DNA of 64,000 nucleotides from Marinibaculum pumilum (lineage in GTDB: Bacteria; Pseudomonadota; Alphaproteobacteria; Ferrovibrionales; Ferrovibrionaceae), in assembly GCF_042646425.1 (NCBI RefSeq), contig NZ_JBHRTR010000054.1:372001-436000 (forward strand), read 5' to 3'. Made by a program: the position numbers and the translations under genes. The notes beneath the pieces are model-generated. The model ran no database searches and was not told the DNA's origin. It was given only the letters and a program-made list of their open reading frames with translations. Position 1 is the first letter of the stretch. Every line of letters begins with the position of its first letter. Shown here piece after piece: positions 33,789-40,589 of the stretch.

Positions 33789-35225
33789 TCATCCCATCCA
33801 GCTGTCGGAGGCCCCGCCCTCCGACGCCGGCGGCGGCGGCAGCAGGCGCTCGTCCGCCCGCGCGTGGCGCAGGCACATGATCCCGTAGCGGGTCGCGTCC
33901 ATCAGGTCGTCGGCCTGCTTCACCACCCGGCCGTCCTTGCGGTGGTAGAGGCGGAACTCCTCGAACCAGTCGGCCAGATGGGCAAAGACCTTCAGCCGGC
34001 CGGTCTGCATCCGCTGCAGCAGTTCCATCAGCCCCGCCTCGACGCTGGTGGAGCCGTCGGCGAAGGCGGCGCGATCGGCCAGCATGTTCAGCCCCGCCTC
34101 GCGATACTGCTGCGCCAGCGGCTTGCCGCCGCCGGGGCTGCGGTTCACCCCGTCATGCGGCCAGGCCCAGGGCATCGCCGGCCCCCAGGGCTTCAGCGCC
34201 GCGGCATGGATCGCCGGCACCGCCTCCACCACCCGGTAGCAGGCGGTCAGGTAGACGATGTCCGCGTCCCGGTCCCAGGCCAGCCGGACCGCCGCCGTTG
34301 GATGGTCCCAGCCGAAGTCGATCGCGCCCAGCAGCACCCAGTGCGGCGGCAGCGGAAAGGCCGCCACCGCCAGCAGGCTCTCCGCCACCGGGAAGATCCG
34401 CCCCGACCCCAGCGCCGGCACGCCGCGGGCCCGCGCCTCCCGCTCGTGCGGCGGATAGGCGGCCAGGATCCGCGCCCGCGCGTCCGGCGGGATATGCGCC
34501 GCATCCTCGATCGTCATGCAGATATCCGCGCGGTCCGGGCTGTGTTCCATCAGGAAGCGGCGCACCACCTCCGACATCCCCAGCAGCGGGGTGAAGGTCA
34601 GCCAGACCAGCCCGCCGGTGGCGTTGGTGCGGGTCAGCCCCTCGCTGTAGACATCGGCCGGCGGCTCCTCGTCGAACCAGACGAAGTCCAGGGTCTCGCC
34701 CTGCCAGCGCTCGCGGCCCTGGTCGTAGGTCTTGAACTTCAGCACCGACTGGCCGCCGGCCGCATGGGCCACCGTAACCCGGTCCACCAGCCCGCCCTGA
34801 CCGCGCGCGGCCATGGCGCTGCCCAGCGCCGCTGCCGGGATCAGGCCGGTGCCCGGGCTGCCCGGCCGGCCCAGCAGCACCCGCTGCACCGTGTCCCGCG
34901 TCGCCTCGCCGGTATGGCCGGCGGCCCAGGCCATCACCGGGCGCGCCCAGCGCCGGCCCCGCCACCAGTCGGGATAAAGCCCGGTCAGGTGATAGGCCGC
35001 CTCAGCGCCGCCGCACCAGGTCTTGCCCAGCTGGTTGCCCGCCCGCAGCAGCCTTTCGCGATGGCTTGCGCCGGCGCGGTGGAACGCCGCCTGTTTCGGA
35101 TAGGGGCGGTAATCCTCCAGCCGGCGCCGGCTCTCCACCGCCGCCAGGTCCGCCAGCAGCGCCTCGACCTCGCGCGGCCTCAAGCGCCGCACGAAGGCTT
35201 GCGCGTTCCTCGGCGTCCAGGCCAT
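33789..35225 (-). CDS. Terminase large subunit
   Basis: 478 residues. The ATPase domain has an adenine/Q motif near YPKQAAFHRAG, Walker A RAGNQLGKTW, and Walker B plus catalytic Glu in LDFVWFDEEPP. The RNase-H-like nuclease has metal-binding Asp in GAIDFGWDHPTAAVRL and another in DDLMDATRYG. Both activities appear intact, so headful-type packaging is possible. The first 75 codons overlap the upstream small gene in another frame, but the overlapped N-terminus contains the conserved YRPYPKQAAF, so the overlap seems genuine. Confidence 0.92.
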   Translation of the reverse strand: MAWTPRNAQAFVRRLRPREVEALLADLAAVESRRRLEDYRPYPKQAAFHRAGASHRERLLRAGNQLGKTWCGGAEAAYHLTGLYPDWWRGRRWARPVMAWAAGHTGEATRDTVQRVLLGRPGSPGTGLIPAAALGSAMAARGQGGLVDRVTVAHAAGGQSVLKFKTYDQGRERWQGETLDFVWFDEEPPADVYSEGLTRTNATGGLVWLTFTPLLGMSEVVRRFLMEHSPDRADICMTIEDAAHIPPDARARILAAYPPHEREARARGVPALGSGRIFPVAESLLAVAAFPLPPHWVLLGAIDFGWDHPTAAVRLAWDRDADIVYLTACYRVVEAVPAIHAAALKPWGPAMPWAWPHDGVNRSPGGGKPLAQQYREAGLNMLADRAAFADGSTSVEAGLMELLQRMQTGRLKVFAHLADWFEEFRLYHRKDGRVVKQADDLMDATRYGIMCLRHARADERLLPPPPASEGGASDSWMG

Positions 35226-35427
35226 CGGTGATGCCGTCCTGCTCCACCCTGACGTCGCGGGGCAGCAGCCCGGCGAAGATCCTCAAGTAGGCGGCGGGCT
35301 GCTCTTCCCGCACCCGCTCCAGCGCCGCAGCGCCATGGGCGGAGAAGTCCGCCGCCAGGGCACGCAGCACCTCTTCCGCCAGCAGGCCGCGCAGTGCCTT
35401 GCCGCGGCCGGCGGCCGACCCCGTCAT
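35002..35427 (-). CDS. Small-terminase-like protein, overlapping the large terminase gene
   Basis: 141 residues. The first 80 form helices (GKALRGLLAEEVLRALAADF, HGAAALERVREEQPAAYLRIFAGLLPRDV, then LDAEERASLRAALEAARG). This is the usual small DNA-binding protein encoded just before terminase in many alphaproteobacterial prophages. The C-terminal 60 residues are low-complexity Gly/Pro/Arg and are read over the start of the large-subunit gene for 224 bases. No classical HTH motif was identified, so the terminase role is inferred from position and helical pattern. It is the first gene after the late promoter. Confidence 0.6.
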   Translation of the reverse strand: MTGSAAGRGKALRGLLAEEVLRALAADFSAHGAAALERVREEQPAAYLRIFAGLLPRDVRVEQDGITDGLDAEERASLRAALEAARGRGAAGGPGGGGEPAPAGGLPPLSETGGVPPRRRKPSRKAAAGGQPAGQDLVRRR

Positions 35428-35480
35428 CCAGTCCACGCCATGTCGATGCTCCGCAATGCCACCTCTTGGCGGGCAGGCAC

Positions 35481-35522
35481 GAAAAAGCCCGCGTCCCGGC
35501 GATCTGCCGGGCGGCGCGGGCT
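35481..35522 (-). terminator. Intrinsic terminator/attenuator just after the late promoter
   Basis: An 8-bp outer stem (AGCCCGCG with CGCGGGCT) and a 6-bp inner stem (CCCGGC with GCCGGG) form a strong hairpin at 35486-35522, followed on the minus strand by TTTTT and C. It begins about 10 bases after the predicted start of late RNA. It would block late transcription unless an antiterminator acts, and it also ends transcription of the upstream TPR gene. Confidence 0.85.
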
Positions 35523-35538
35523 GTGCAACCATAACCTT

Positions 35539-35567
35539 TTTATAGGTCCGATTTAGTCGATTGTCAA
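35539..35567 (-). promoter_or_regulatory. Consensus sigma-70 late promoter
   Basis: On the minus strand, TTGACA and TATAAA are separated by exactly 17 bases in an AT-rich gap. The -35 box is embedded in GATTGTCAACAA (plus-strand reading, 35559-35570), a 12-mer also present in the repressor operator region. It is the only strong promoter before the 18-kb late operon. Confidence 0.85.
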
Positions 35568-35591
35568 CAAATAATTTAGTTCTGTTGAGAT

Positions 35592-37112
35592 TCAGTAGGG
35601 CTGACAGTTGAAGGAGATGCAGATCCGTGCCGCGTCGGCGCGGAACGGGACCGTCCGGTGGAAGGTCGCCGCCGGGAACAGCACCACCATCCCCTCCTCC
35701 GGCTCAACGACCCGGGTCGGAAAGGGCGGCGCGATGCCGTAGGTGGCGGGCGGGCGGCCGAACTCGATGGCGCCGGCATGGTCCTCCCCCGGCCCGCGGT
35801 CGAACCGCGGCAGGGAGACGTAATAGGCGCCGCTGATCCAGGAATCGTCGTGCATGTGGGTTTCCAGGTGGCCGGCCCGGTCCAGCACCACCCCCCACAT
35901 CACCATGCGGTAGCGCCGCTTAAGGTCGCGCCGGAAATAATGTGCCCGGCCGGACCGCAGCGAACCGGTAAAGGCCGCGATCGCCCGGCGCAGGCTCCAT
36001 TCCATCGCCTGGAACACCGGCTGGCCGTCCAGCAGCACGTTCTCGGTGATGGCGCCGTCGCGGGTGACATAGCCTTCGGGGTCCTGCCGCAGCGTGTCGT
36101 GCGTGCGGATCGCTTCCGCCAGTGTCCGGTTGAAGGCGTCGATGTCCTTGTATCCCGGCGGCACCGCAACCTTGTGGGTGAAGACCAGGTGATCCAGGTC
36201 CTGCAGCTCGGCCGCAGCCTGCCTCTGGCCCGCCAGCATAAGTGCCGCCTGCAGTTCCGATGCGGCCGCAGCCTCGCAGACGCCGACCCCCTTCGGATCG
36301 CAATCCAGTGCGGCGCGCAATGCCGCCACCGCCTCCTCCATCCGGCCCTGCGCCAGCAGGGCACGACCCAGGGTCACCCGGGCCCGGGCGCCCTCCGGCG
36401 CCAGCGCGATCGCCTGCTGCGCCGCCGCCACGGCGGCATCGGTCAGGCCGGCCTGCAGGTTCAGGCGCGCCAGCCGTTCGGCATGGGCCGGTTCGGCCGG
36501 TGCCAGCTCGCTGGCCCGGCGGGCCGCGGCCACGGCCGCCGCGCCACCGTCGGGCAGCGGCAGGGCTTCCGCCAGCGCGGCATGGGCCGCCGCCACGCCG
36601 GGCGACAGCGCAACCGCGCGCCGGGCCAGGCGCTCCGCCTCGGGCCGGGCGCTGCTCAGCCCGGTGCGCTGCAGGGTATCCGCCAGGTTGACCATCGCCT
36701 CCGGCATGTCGGGCGCATGGCGCAGCGCCTCGCGGAATGCCGCCGCCGCCCCGACCAGGTCGCCGTTCTCGCCCAGCGCGACCCCCAGATTGTTGTGCAG
36801 CTGCGGGTTCTTCGGGTCCAGTTCGGCCGCCTTGCGATAGCAGGACAGCGCCTCCTCCAGATCGCCCCTGTCGCGGGCGATGATCGCCAGGTTGAACAGG
36901 AAGGTCGGGTTGGCCGGCCGCAGCCGCACCGCCCGGCGCACCAGCCCGGCCGCCTTGTCCAGCCGGCCGGCCTCCCGCTCCACCAGGCCCAGCAGGTGCA
37001 GCGCATCGGCGTTCTTCGGTTCCGCCGCCAGCACCTGCCGGTACAGGCCCGCCGCCTCCTGCAGCCGCCCGGCACGGTGCCGGGCCACGGCGTCGCGCAG
37101 CAGATGCTTCAT
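35592..37112 (-). CDS. TPR protein with C-terminal 2OG-Fe(II) oxygenase domain
   Basis: 506 residues. About eight tetratricopeptide repeats occupy 1-290 (ADALHLLGLVEREAGRLDKA, NPQLHNNLGVALGENGDLVG and others). The C-terminal 180 residues are a putative 2OG-Fe(II) oxygenase: an ETHMHDDSWISGAYYVSLP iron-site motif, VVLFPAATFHRTVPF with the distal His, and RICISFN with the 2OG-binding Arg. It probably hydroxylates a protein or peptide bound by the TPRs. It lies upstream of the phage late promoter on the same strand and could be prophage cargo or a displaced host gene. Its start has no convincing ribosome site. Confidence 0.8.
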   Translation of the reverse strand: MKHLLRDAVARHRAGRLQEAAGLYRQVLAAEPKNADALHLLGLVEREAGRLDKAAGLVRRAVRLRPANPTFLFNLAIIARDRGDLEEALSCYRKAAELDPKNPQLHNNLGVALGENGDLVGAAAAFREALRHAPDMPEAMVNLADTLQRTGLSSARPEAERLARRAVALSPGVAAAHAALAEALPLPDGGAAAVAAARRASELAPAEPAHAERLARLNLQAGLTDAAVAAAQQAIALAPEGARARVTLGRALLAQGRMEEAVAALRAALDCDPKGVGVCEAAAASELQAALMLAGQRQAAAELQDLDHLVFTHKVAVPPGYKDIDAFNRTLAEAIRTHDTLRQDPEGYVTRDGAITENVLLDGQPVFQAMEWSLRRAIAAFTGSLRSGRAHYFRRDLKRRYRMVMWGVVLDRAGHLETHMHDDSWISGAYYVSLPRFDRGPGEDHAGAIEFGRPPATYGIAPPFPTRVVEPEEGMVVLFPAATFHRTVPFRADAARICISFNCQPY

Positions 37113-37233
37113 GCCGCCCGGGCCTGCCCGGCCATCCGCCTGCCCACCCACCTGTCTGCCCCGATCATGATCATGCCGCAGGTCCGCCGCTGGAACTGGA
37201 AGGACATCAAGGTATCGCCGGTTCGCCCCGGCC

Positions 37234-37983
37234 TCAGCCGGGCGACACCTCCCGCGCGGCGTCCTGGCACCGTCGCACCGCCGCGGCCAGCACCTCCAGC
37301 CGGCGGTCACGGATGCCCAGGTCCTGCAGATGCTCCACCGTGTTGAACAGGTATTCCGCGCCGGTGCCCAGTTCGCCGCGTGCGAAGGCCAGGCATTCCG
37401 CCACCTCCGGCTGCGGCAGGCGCCCGGCATAGCGCGGATGGTCGCGGTTCATCACGAAGGTCAGGGCGCGCACCGGTCCGTCCGGGGTCACCGCCCGCAC
37501 CCAGCGGGGATGGTAGGCGCCGGACAGCATCTCGCGGCGCCAGATGATGGCGGTCTCCTCTTCCACCGCCTGCGGCGCGATGCGGTAGGCGAGGCCGTCG
37601 CAGCAGCCGCCGCGGTCGAGCGCCAGCATCAGCCCCGGCCGGTCGCGGCTGCCGCGGCCCATGAAGATGGTGAAACAGAACTGCCGGTGCCAGCCGTGGA
37701 TGCGCGACGGCCGCGCCTCGGTGAAATGGAAGGCCGGGTTCCAAATCAGGGAGCCGTAGCCGAACATCCAGACGCTGCCGTCGGCATCGGCATCGGCTGG
37801 CCGCGCCGCAAGGGCGGCGGCGCGGTTGGCCTCCAGTTCCTCCTCCGACAGCACCGGCATGCCCGCCGCACGCAGGCGACGGATCCGGTCGGCATAGCTG
37901 TCGCGGATGCCCTCCCGGGTCAGGTGGACGCGTTCCGGCTCCGGTTCCTGCCCTGCTGCGGACGGTCGCGTCTCCCTGCTCAC
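37234..37983 (-). CDS. Glutathione-specific gamma-glutamylcyclotransferase, ChaC family
   Basis: 249 residues. The ChaC fold is marked by WMFGYGSLIWNPAFHF (glycine-rich substrate loop), HGWHRQFCF, RDRPGLMLALDRGGCC, WRREMLSGAYHPRW with the catalytic Glu, and a C-terminal YLFNTVEHLQDLGI. The N-terminal 65 residues are a charged helical extension longer than in E. coli ChaC. It would degrade glutathione to 5-oxoproline and Cys-Gly in the cytosol. Like the TPR gene next to it, it sits between phage regulatory and late modules and has host-like composition. Confidence 0.87.
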   Translation of the reverse strand: MSRETRPSAAGQEPEPERVHLTREGIRDSYADRIRRLRAAGMPVLSEEELEANRAAALAARPADADADGSVWMFGYGSLIWNPAFHFTEARPSRIHGWHRQFCFTIFMGRGSRDRPGLMLALDRGGCCDGLAYRIAPQAVEEETAIIWRREMLSGAYHPRWVRAVTPDGPVRALTFVMNRDHPRYAGRLPQPEVAECLAFARGELGTGAEYLFNTVEHLQDLGIRDRRLEVLAAAVRRCQDAAREVSPG

Positions 37984-38045
37984 ATGCTCTCCCGGTTCGC
38001 TCGGACCGCCGTGGCGGTCGGTCCCGGCGGGCAGCGGCGGGCCCG

Positions 38046-38582
38046 TCAGGAAGGGGATTGGCGCATCTGCCGGTTCAGCCGCGCGGCGATCAGGTCCAGG
38101 GCGCCGTCATGCCAGCGCCGGGCGGTCTGACCGGAACGGCCGATCTCCGCGCCGATGCGCGCCCAGGACATGCCCAGGCCCCGCATCCATAGGACACGCT
38201 GCCCGGCCTCGTCCAGATGCCGGATCCACAGCAGGGTCGGCAGCATGCGGTCGATGGCGCCCGGCGAGGGCTGCGGCCGACGGCGGCGTGCCTGCCCCTC
38301 CGCCCCGCCGGGGGCGGCCGGCCAGCGGCTGCGACAGCTCATCAGCCAGTCGCGCTCCCGGTCCGGCAGCGCCATAAGGGTGGCGATCGCCTCGCGGATC
38401 TGCGCCTCGACCGTCGCCCGGCTCCACAGCGCCGGCGCACCTGCCGCAACCGCCGGCCCGCGCCTGTCGGCGGTATCGGCCCGCTGCGCAGCCCCGATCG
38501 CGCAGGGGGTCCGGCCTGCGCTGGCGCGCGCCGCGGCCGACAGCTGCGGCGCCTGGCCGGACCCGTTCGAAGAAATGCTCAT
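38046..38582 (-). CDS. DUF6362-type phage regulator
   Basis: 178 residues. The N-terminal 50 are low-complexity. The conserved part (about 52-175) has TVEAQIREAIATLMALPDRERDWL, then RMLPTLLWIRHLDEAGQRVLWMRGLGMSWARIGAEIGRSGQTARRWHDGALDLIAARL. The end is a clear helix-turn-helix of the sigma-70 region-4/ArpU-RinA style. Such proteins in alphaproteobacterial prophages are thought to control late genes or packaging. It is cotranscribed with the small early gene upstream (ATGA overlap) and thus under the LexA/CI-controlled promoter, making it the best candidate activator or antiterminator of the late operon. Confidence 0.72.
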   Translation of the reverse strand: MSISSNGSGQAPQLSAAARASAGRTPCAIGAAQRADTADRRGPAVAAGAPALWSRATVEAQIREAIATLMALPDRERDWLMSCRSRWPAAPGGAEGQARRRRPQPSPGAIDRMLPTLLWIRHLDEAGQRVLWMRGLGMSWARIGAEIGRSGQTARRWHDGALDLIAARLNRQMRQSPS

Positions 38583-38935
38583 GGCTGTCCTCCCGTGGCT
38601 GCGGCCTGGCGGCCGGCGAGGTGACTGACGGCCGGCACATGGCCGGACATCTCCGCCCCCGCGGGGCGCTGCAGGAATCCCAGGGCGGAGGGGACGGGAC
38701 TGTGCTGCAGGGGCAGGCCGATCACCCGCGGCACGGCCGCACAGGGTGCGACACGGACCGGCCGCCGCCGGCGGGCAGGCGGGCGAAGGTCGGCGTGCCG
38801 CCGGCTGCCCAGGGCGGCCGCCCATGCCCGGGAAAAGCGTCGTTCGGCCCCCTCCCCGAGGGCTTCGTCCGCCGCGCGCAGCGCCGGCCCCGGGCCCCCT
38901 GCCATCCCCGCTTCCGCATCCTCTGTCCGTCCCAT
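38579..38935 (-). CDS. Early prophage protein of unknown function
   Basis: 118 residues, Ala/Arg/Pro/Gly-rich, from an ATG with GAGG six bases upstream. It is the first gene of the leftward regulatory transcript, starting 12 bases after the LexA box. The stop overlaps the next gene start (ATGA). A TTG in frame 21 codons upstream lies within the operator region and is unlikely to be used. No domain was recognised. Its position corresponds to a Cro/early regulator slot, but no helix-turn-helix is visible. Confidence 0.55.
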   Translation of the reverse strand: MGRTEDAEAGMAGGPGPALRAADEALGEGAERRFSRAWAAALGSRRHADLRPPARRRRPVRVAPCAAVPRVIGLPLQHSPVPSALGFLQRPAGAEMSGHVPAVSHLAGRQAAATGGQP

Positions 38936-38947
38936 GGTCGCCTCAAT

Positions 38948-38962
38948 GTTCCCTATATGTTC
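38948..38962. promoter_or_regulatory. Alphaproteobacterial LexA (SOS) box
   Basis: GTTC-N7-GTTC, the exact motif bound by LexA of alphaproteobacteria, lies between the divergent repressor and early genes, 12 bases from the early ATG. It overlaps a 7-bp inverted repeat GTTCCCT/AGGGAAC (38948-38973), so LexA and another dimeric regulator could compete here. Confidence 0.7.
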
Positions 38963-38986
38963 TATCAGGGAACCGCAGGATCCACA

Positions 38987-39018
38987 GATTGTCAACAATC
39001 AATTGATCGAAATATCAA
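38987..39018. promoter_or_regulatory. Two palindromic operators for the prophage repressor
   Basis: GATTG-TCAA-CAATC (38987-39000) and TTGAT-N6-ATCAA (39003-39018) lie back to back. The second overlaps the -35 box of the repressor promoter, which would allow autoregulation. The first contains the 12-mer repeated at the late promoter and a TTGACA directed toward the early gene. Confidence 0.65.
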
Positions 39019-39031
39019 CCACGCCTATACT
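39003..39031 (+). promoter_or_regulatory. Repressor promoter giving a leaderless mRNA
   Basis: TTGATC and TATACT are spaced by 17 bases, and the repressor ATG begins six bases after the -10 box. Transcription would start at or next to the A of the ATG, as for lambda cI from PRM. No Shine-Dalgarno sequence is present, which agrees with leaderless translation. Confidence 0.7.
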
Positions 39032-39037
39032 TGCACC

Positions 39038-39961
39038 ATGAACGAGAGCAACAGGCATTCCGCCGGCAGCGGCGCAGCGTCACGCGGCGGCAGGCAGGCG
39101 GCTGGCGCATCTCAGGCCGGGGCATCACAGGCCGGCACGGCCGCGGACAGTCCTGCGCCTGCCCGCCCCGCCAGCCTGGGCGACCGGATCGCGGAGGCGC
39201 GGCGGCAGTCGGGACAGACCCAGGCCGAGGTCGCCCAGCGGTTCGGCATCTCCGCACAGGCCGTGTCGCAGTGGGAGGCGGGACGCGCCAAGCCGGATGT
39301 CGAACGGCTGGAGGAACTCGCCCGACTGCTCGGCGTCGACTTCATCTGGCTCTGCTTCGGCGCGGCGGAGGAAGCCGGCGCCGCGGCGGAAACCGGCGCA
39401 GCGGCGGCCCCGCCGGGTGCCCCCCCGGACGCGGAAGGCAACAGCGCTGCCGTTCCGACAGCGGGCCCGCGCGGCCGCGGCCGCGCGGGGCTGGGCCGTC
39501 GCCCGGGCAGTGGGCCTGAGGCGGCCGTCCCGACCCTGGCCGGCTGGGCTGCGCCGCGCGACCTGCCGGTGCTGGGGATCGCGGTCGGCGGCAGCGATGC
39601 CGGCTTCGAGTTCAACGGCCAGACGGTCGACTATGTCGCCCGACCGCCGGCGCTGGCCGGAACCGCACAGGCTTTCGCCCTCTATGTCACCAGCGATTCC
39701 ATGGCGCCGCGCTACGAGGCGGGCGAACTGGTCTTCGTCCACCCGTCCCGGCCGCCACAGCCCGGCTGCGACGTGGTGATCGAAATGCTGGGAGAGGACG
39801 GCGCCCCGGGCCGCTGCTATATCAAGCGGCTGCGCCGGCGCACGGCCGAGGCGGTGATCGCGGAACAGTTCAACCCGCCGCGCAGCGACCTGCGCTATCC
39901 GGTGAAGAAACTGCGGCGGGTGATGCGCATCCTGACCACCGCGGAACTGTTCGGGGGCTGA
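39038..39961 (+). CDS. CI/LexA-type prophage repressor (XRE HTH + S24 peptidase)
   Basis: 307 residues. An Ala/Gly-rich N-terminal extension (1-45) precedes an XRE helix-turn-helix (about 48-102, QTQAEVAQRFGISAQAVSQWE). A long low-complexity linker (108-165) joins it to a S24 domain with nucleophile Ser221 in VTSDSMAPRYEAGE and Lys263 in CYIKRL. The catalytic dyad is intact, so RecA-stimulated self-cleavage and SOS induction are expected. A candidate Ala-Gly cleavage site is at LAGW (168-169) or LAGT (207-208). It is divergent from the early gene and probably binds the palindromes in between and the late promoter. The N-terminal extension and linker are unusually long. Confidence 0.87.
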   Translation: MNESNRHSAGSGAASRGGRQAAGASQAGASQAGTAADSPAPARPASLGDRIAEARRQSGQTQAEVAQRFGISAQAVSQWEAGRAKPDVERLEELARLLGVDFIWLCFGAAEEAGAAAETGAAAAPPGAPPDAEGNSAAVPTAGPRGRGRAGLGRRPGSGPEAAVPTLAGWAAPRDLPVLGIAVGGSDAGFEFNGQTVDYVARPPALAGTAQAFALYVTSDSMAPRYEAGELVFVHPSRPPQPGCDVVIEMLGEDGAPGRCYIKRLRRRTAEAVIAEQFNPPRSDLRYPVKKLRRVMRILTTAELFGG

Positions 39962-39979
39962 GGCGGCCGCCGGCCGGCT

Positions 39980-40564
39980 TCAATGCCGGTGCAGGACGAT
40001 CCCTGCGAGATTGCCCGGGGGCAGGAGACGGAACGTCAGCAGCATGCCGCCGGGCACCGCCACTGTGTCGAGGGGCGGCGCCGCGATCTCGCCCGCCTGG
40101 AACGCGGCGACACGGTCGCGGAAGCGGATGTAGCGCAGCACGGCGCCGTCATGATCCAGAGCGGACAGGTCGCTCCCGTCCGACACGCGCTCCCCGGAGG
40201 CATTGGCGACGAACCGCAGGGAGGCGGCCAGCGCCATGATCTGCCCCTCCGCCACAGCGCCGCGCTGCTGCGCAAGCGGCGGAATCATGATCAGCGGAAA
40301 AAGCAGGAAGGCGCCGCGCACCGTCCCGTCAGCTTCGACCTGCACCTCCATCTGAATGTCGGGATTGCCGCGATGGACACCTGCCAGGCATGAAGCGGCG
40401 TCACAGGGTTCGCTTGGCGCCAGGCCGAAGCTGTCTGCCAGGGTGGCCGTCACCCGCTCCACCGGCACACCGCCCGCCGCCACCGGCGGCAGGTCCGCCA
40501 GCATGGTGCCGATCAGGGCCAGGACGGCCATTGCATGCCCTTTCCGCATCAGCGGCCTGGCCAT
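39980..40564 (-). CDS. Secreted protein of unknown function
   Basis: 194 residues with a signal peptide (hydrophobic MAVLALIGTMLADLPPVAAGG after a basic start). The mature part has one likely disulfide (Cys residues in SEPCDAASCLAG), a VQVEADGTVRGAFLLF strand pair, and a C-terminal FRLLPPGNLAGIVLHRH. No family was recognised. Three in-frame ATGs are available (40564, 40549, 40531); all keep the signal peptide. It is convergent with the prophage repressor gene, 18 bases between stops, and marks the right-hand host flank. Confidence 0.65.
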   Translation of the reverse strand: MARPLMRKGHAMAVLALIGTMLADLPPVAAGGVPVERVTATLADSFGLAPSEPCDAASCLAGVHRGNPDIQMEVQVEADGTVRGAFLLFPLIMIPPLAQQRGAVAEGQIMALAASLRFVANASGERVSDGSDLSALDHDGAVLRYIRFRDRVAAFQAGEIAAPPLDTVAVPGGMLLTFRLLPPGNLAGIVLHRH

Positions 40565-40589
40565 TTCCGGTCCGCGGCAAGCCGGCGGC

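Larger units (their letters stand above)
17141..39961. mobile_element. Podovirus (P22-like) prophage or domesticated particle locus without integrase
   Basis: The island holds a contiguous minus-strand late operon and a CI/LexA-type repressor module. Late genes run from small-terminase-like, terminase, portal, scaffold and P22-type coat to tail adaptor, nozzle, tail fibre and lysis. The two modules are linked by a shared 12-bp operator-like sequence. Boundaries are set by the last recognisable phage genes; no attachment-site repeat or tRNA target was found. Integrase, excisionase and replication genes are missing although host-like genes are visible on both sides. Core phage genes have host-like GC content while two cargo genes are AT-rich, which suggests an old resident element with newer morons. 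The TPR/2OG-oxygenase and ChaC genes are included by position only. Confidence 0.75.

Noticed and set aside
31044..35231. A 1395-codon open frame on the plus strand across portal and terminase
   Set aside because: It is antisense to four recognisable phage genes, has Arg/Pro/Gly/His-rich shadow composition and no domain; long antisense frames are usual at this GC content.
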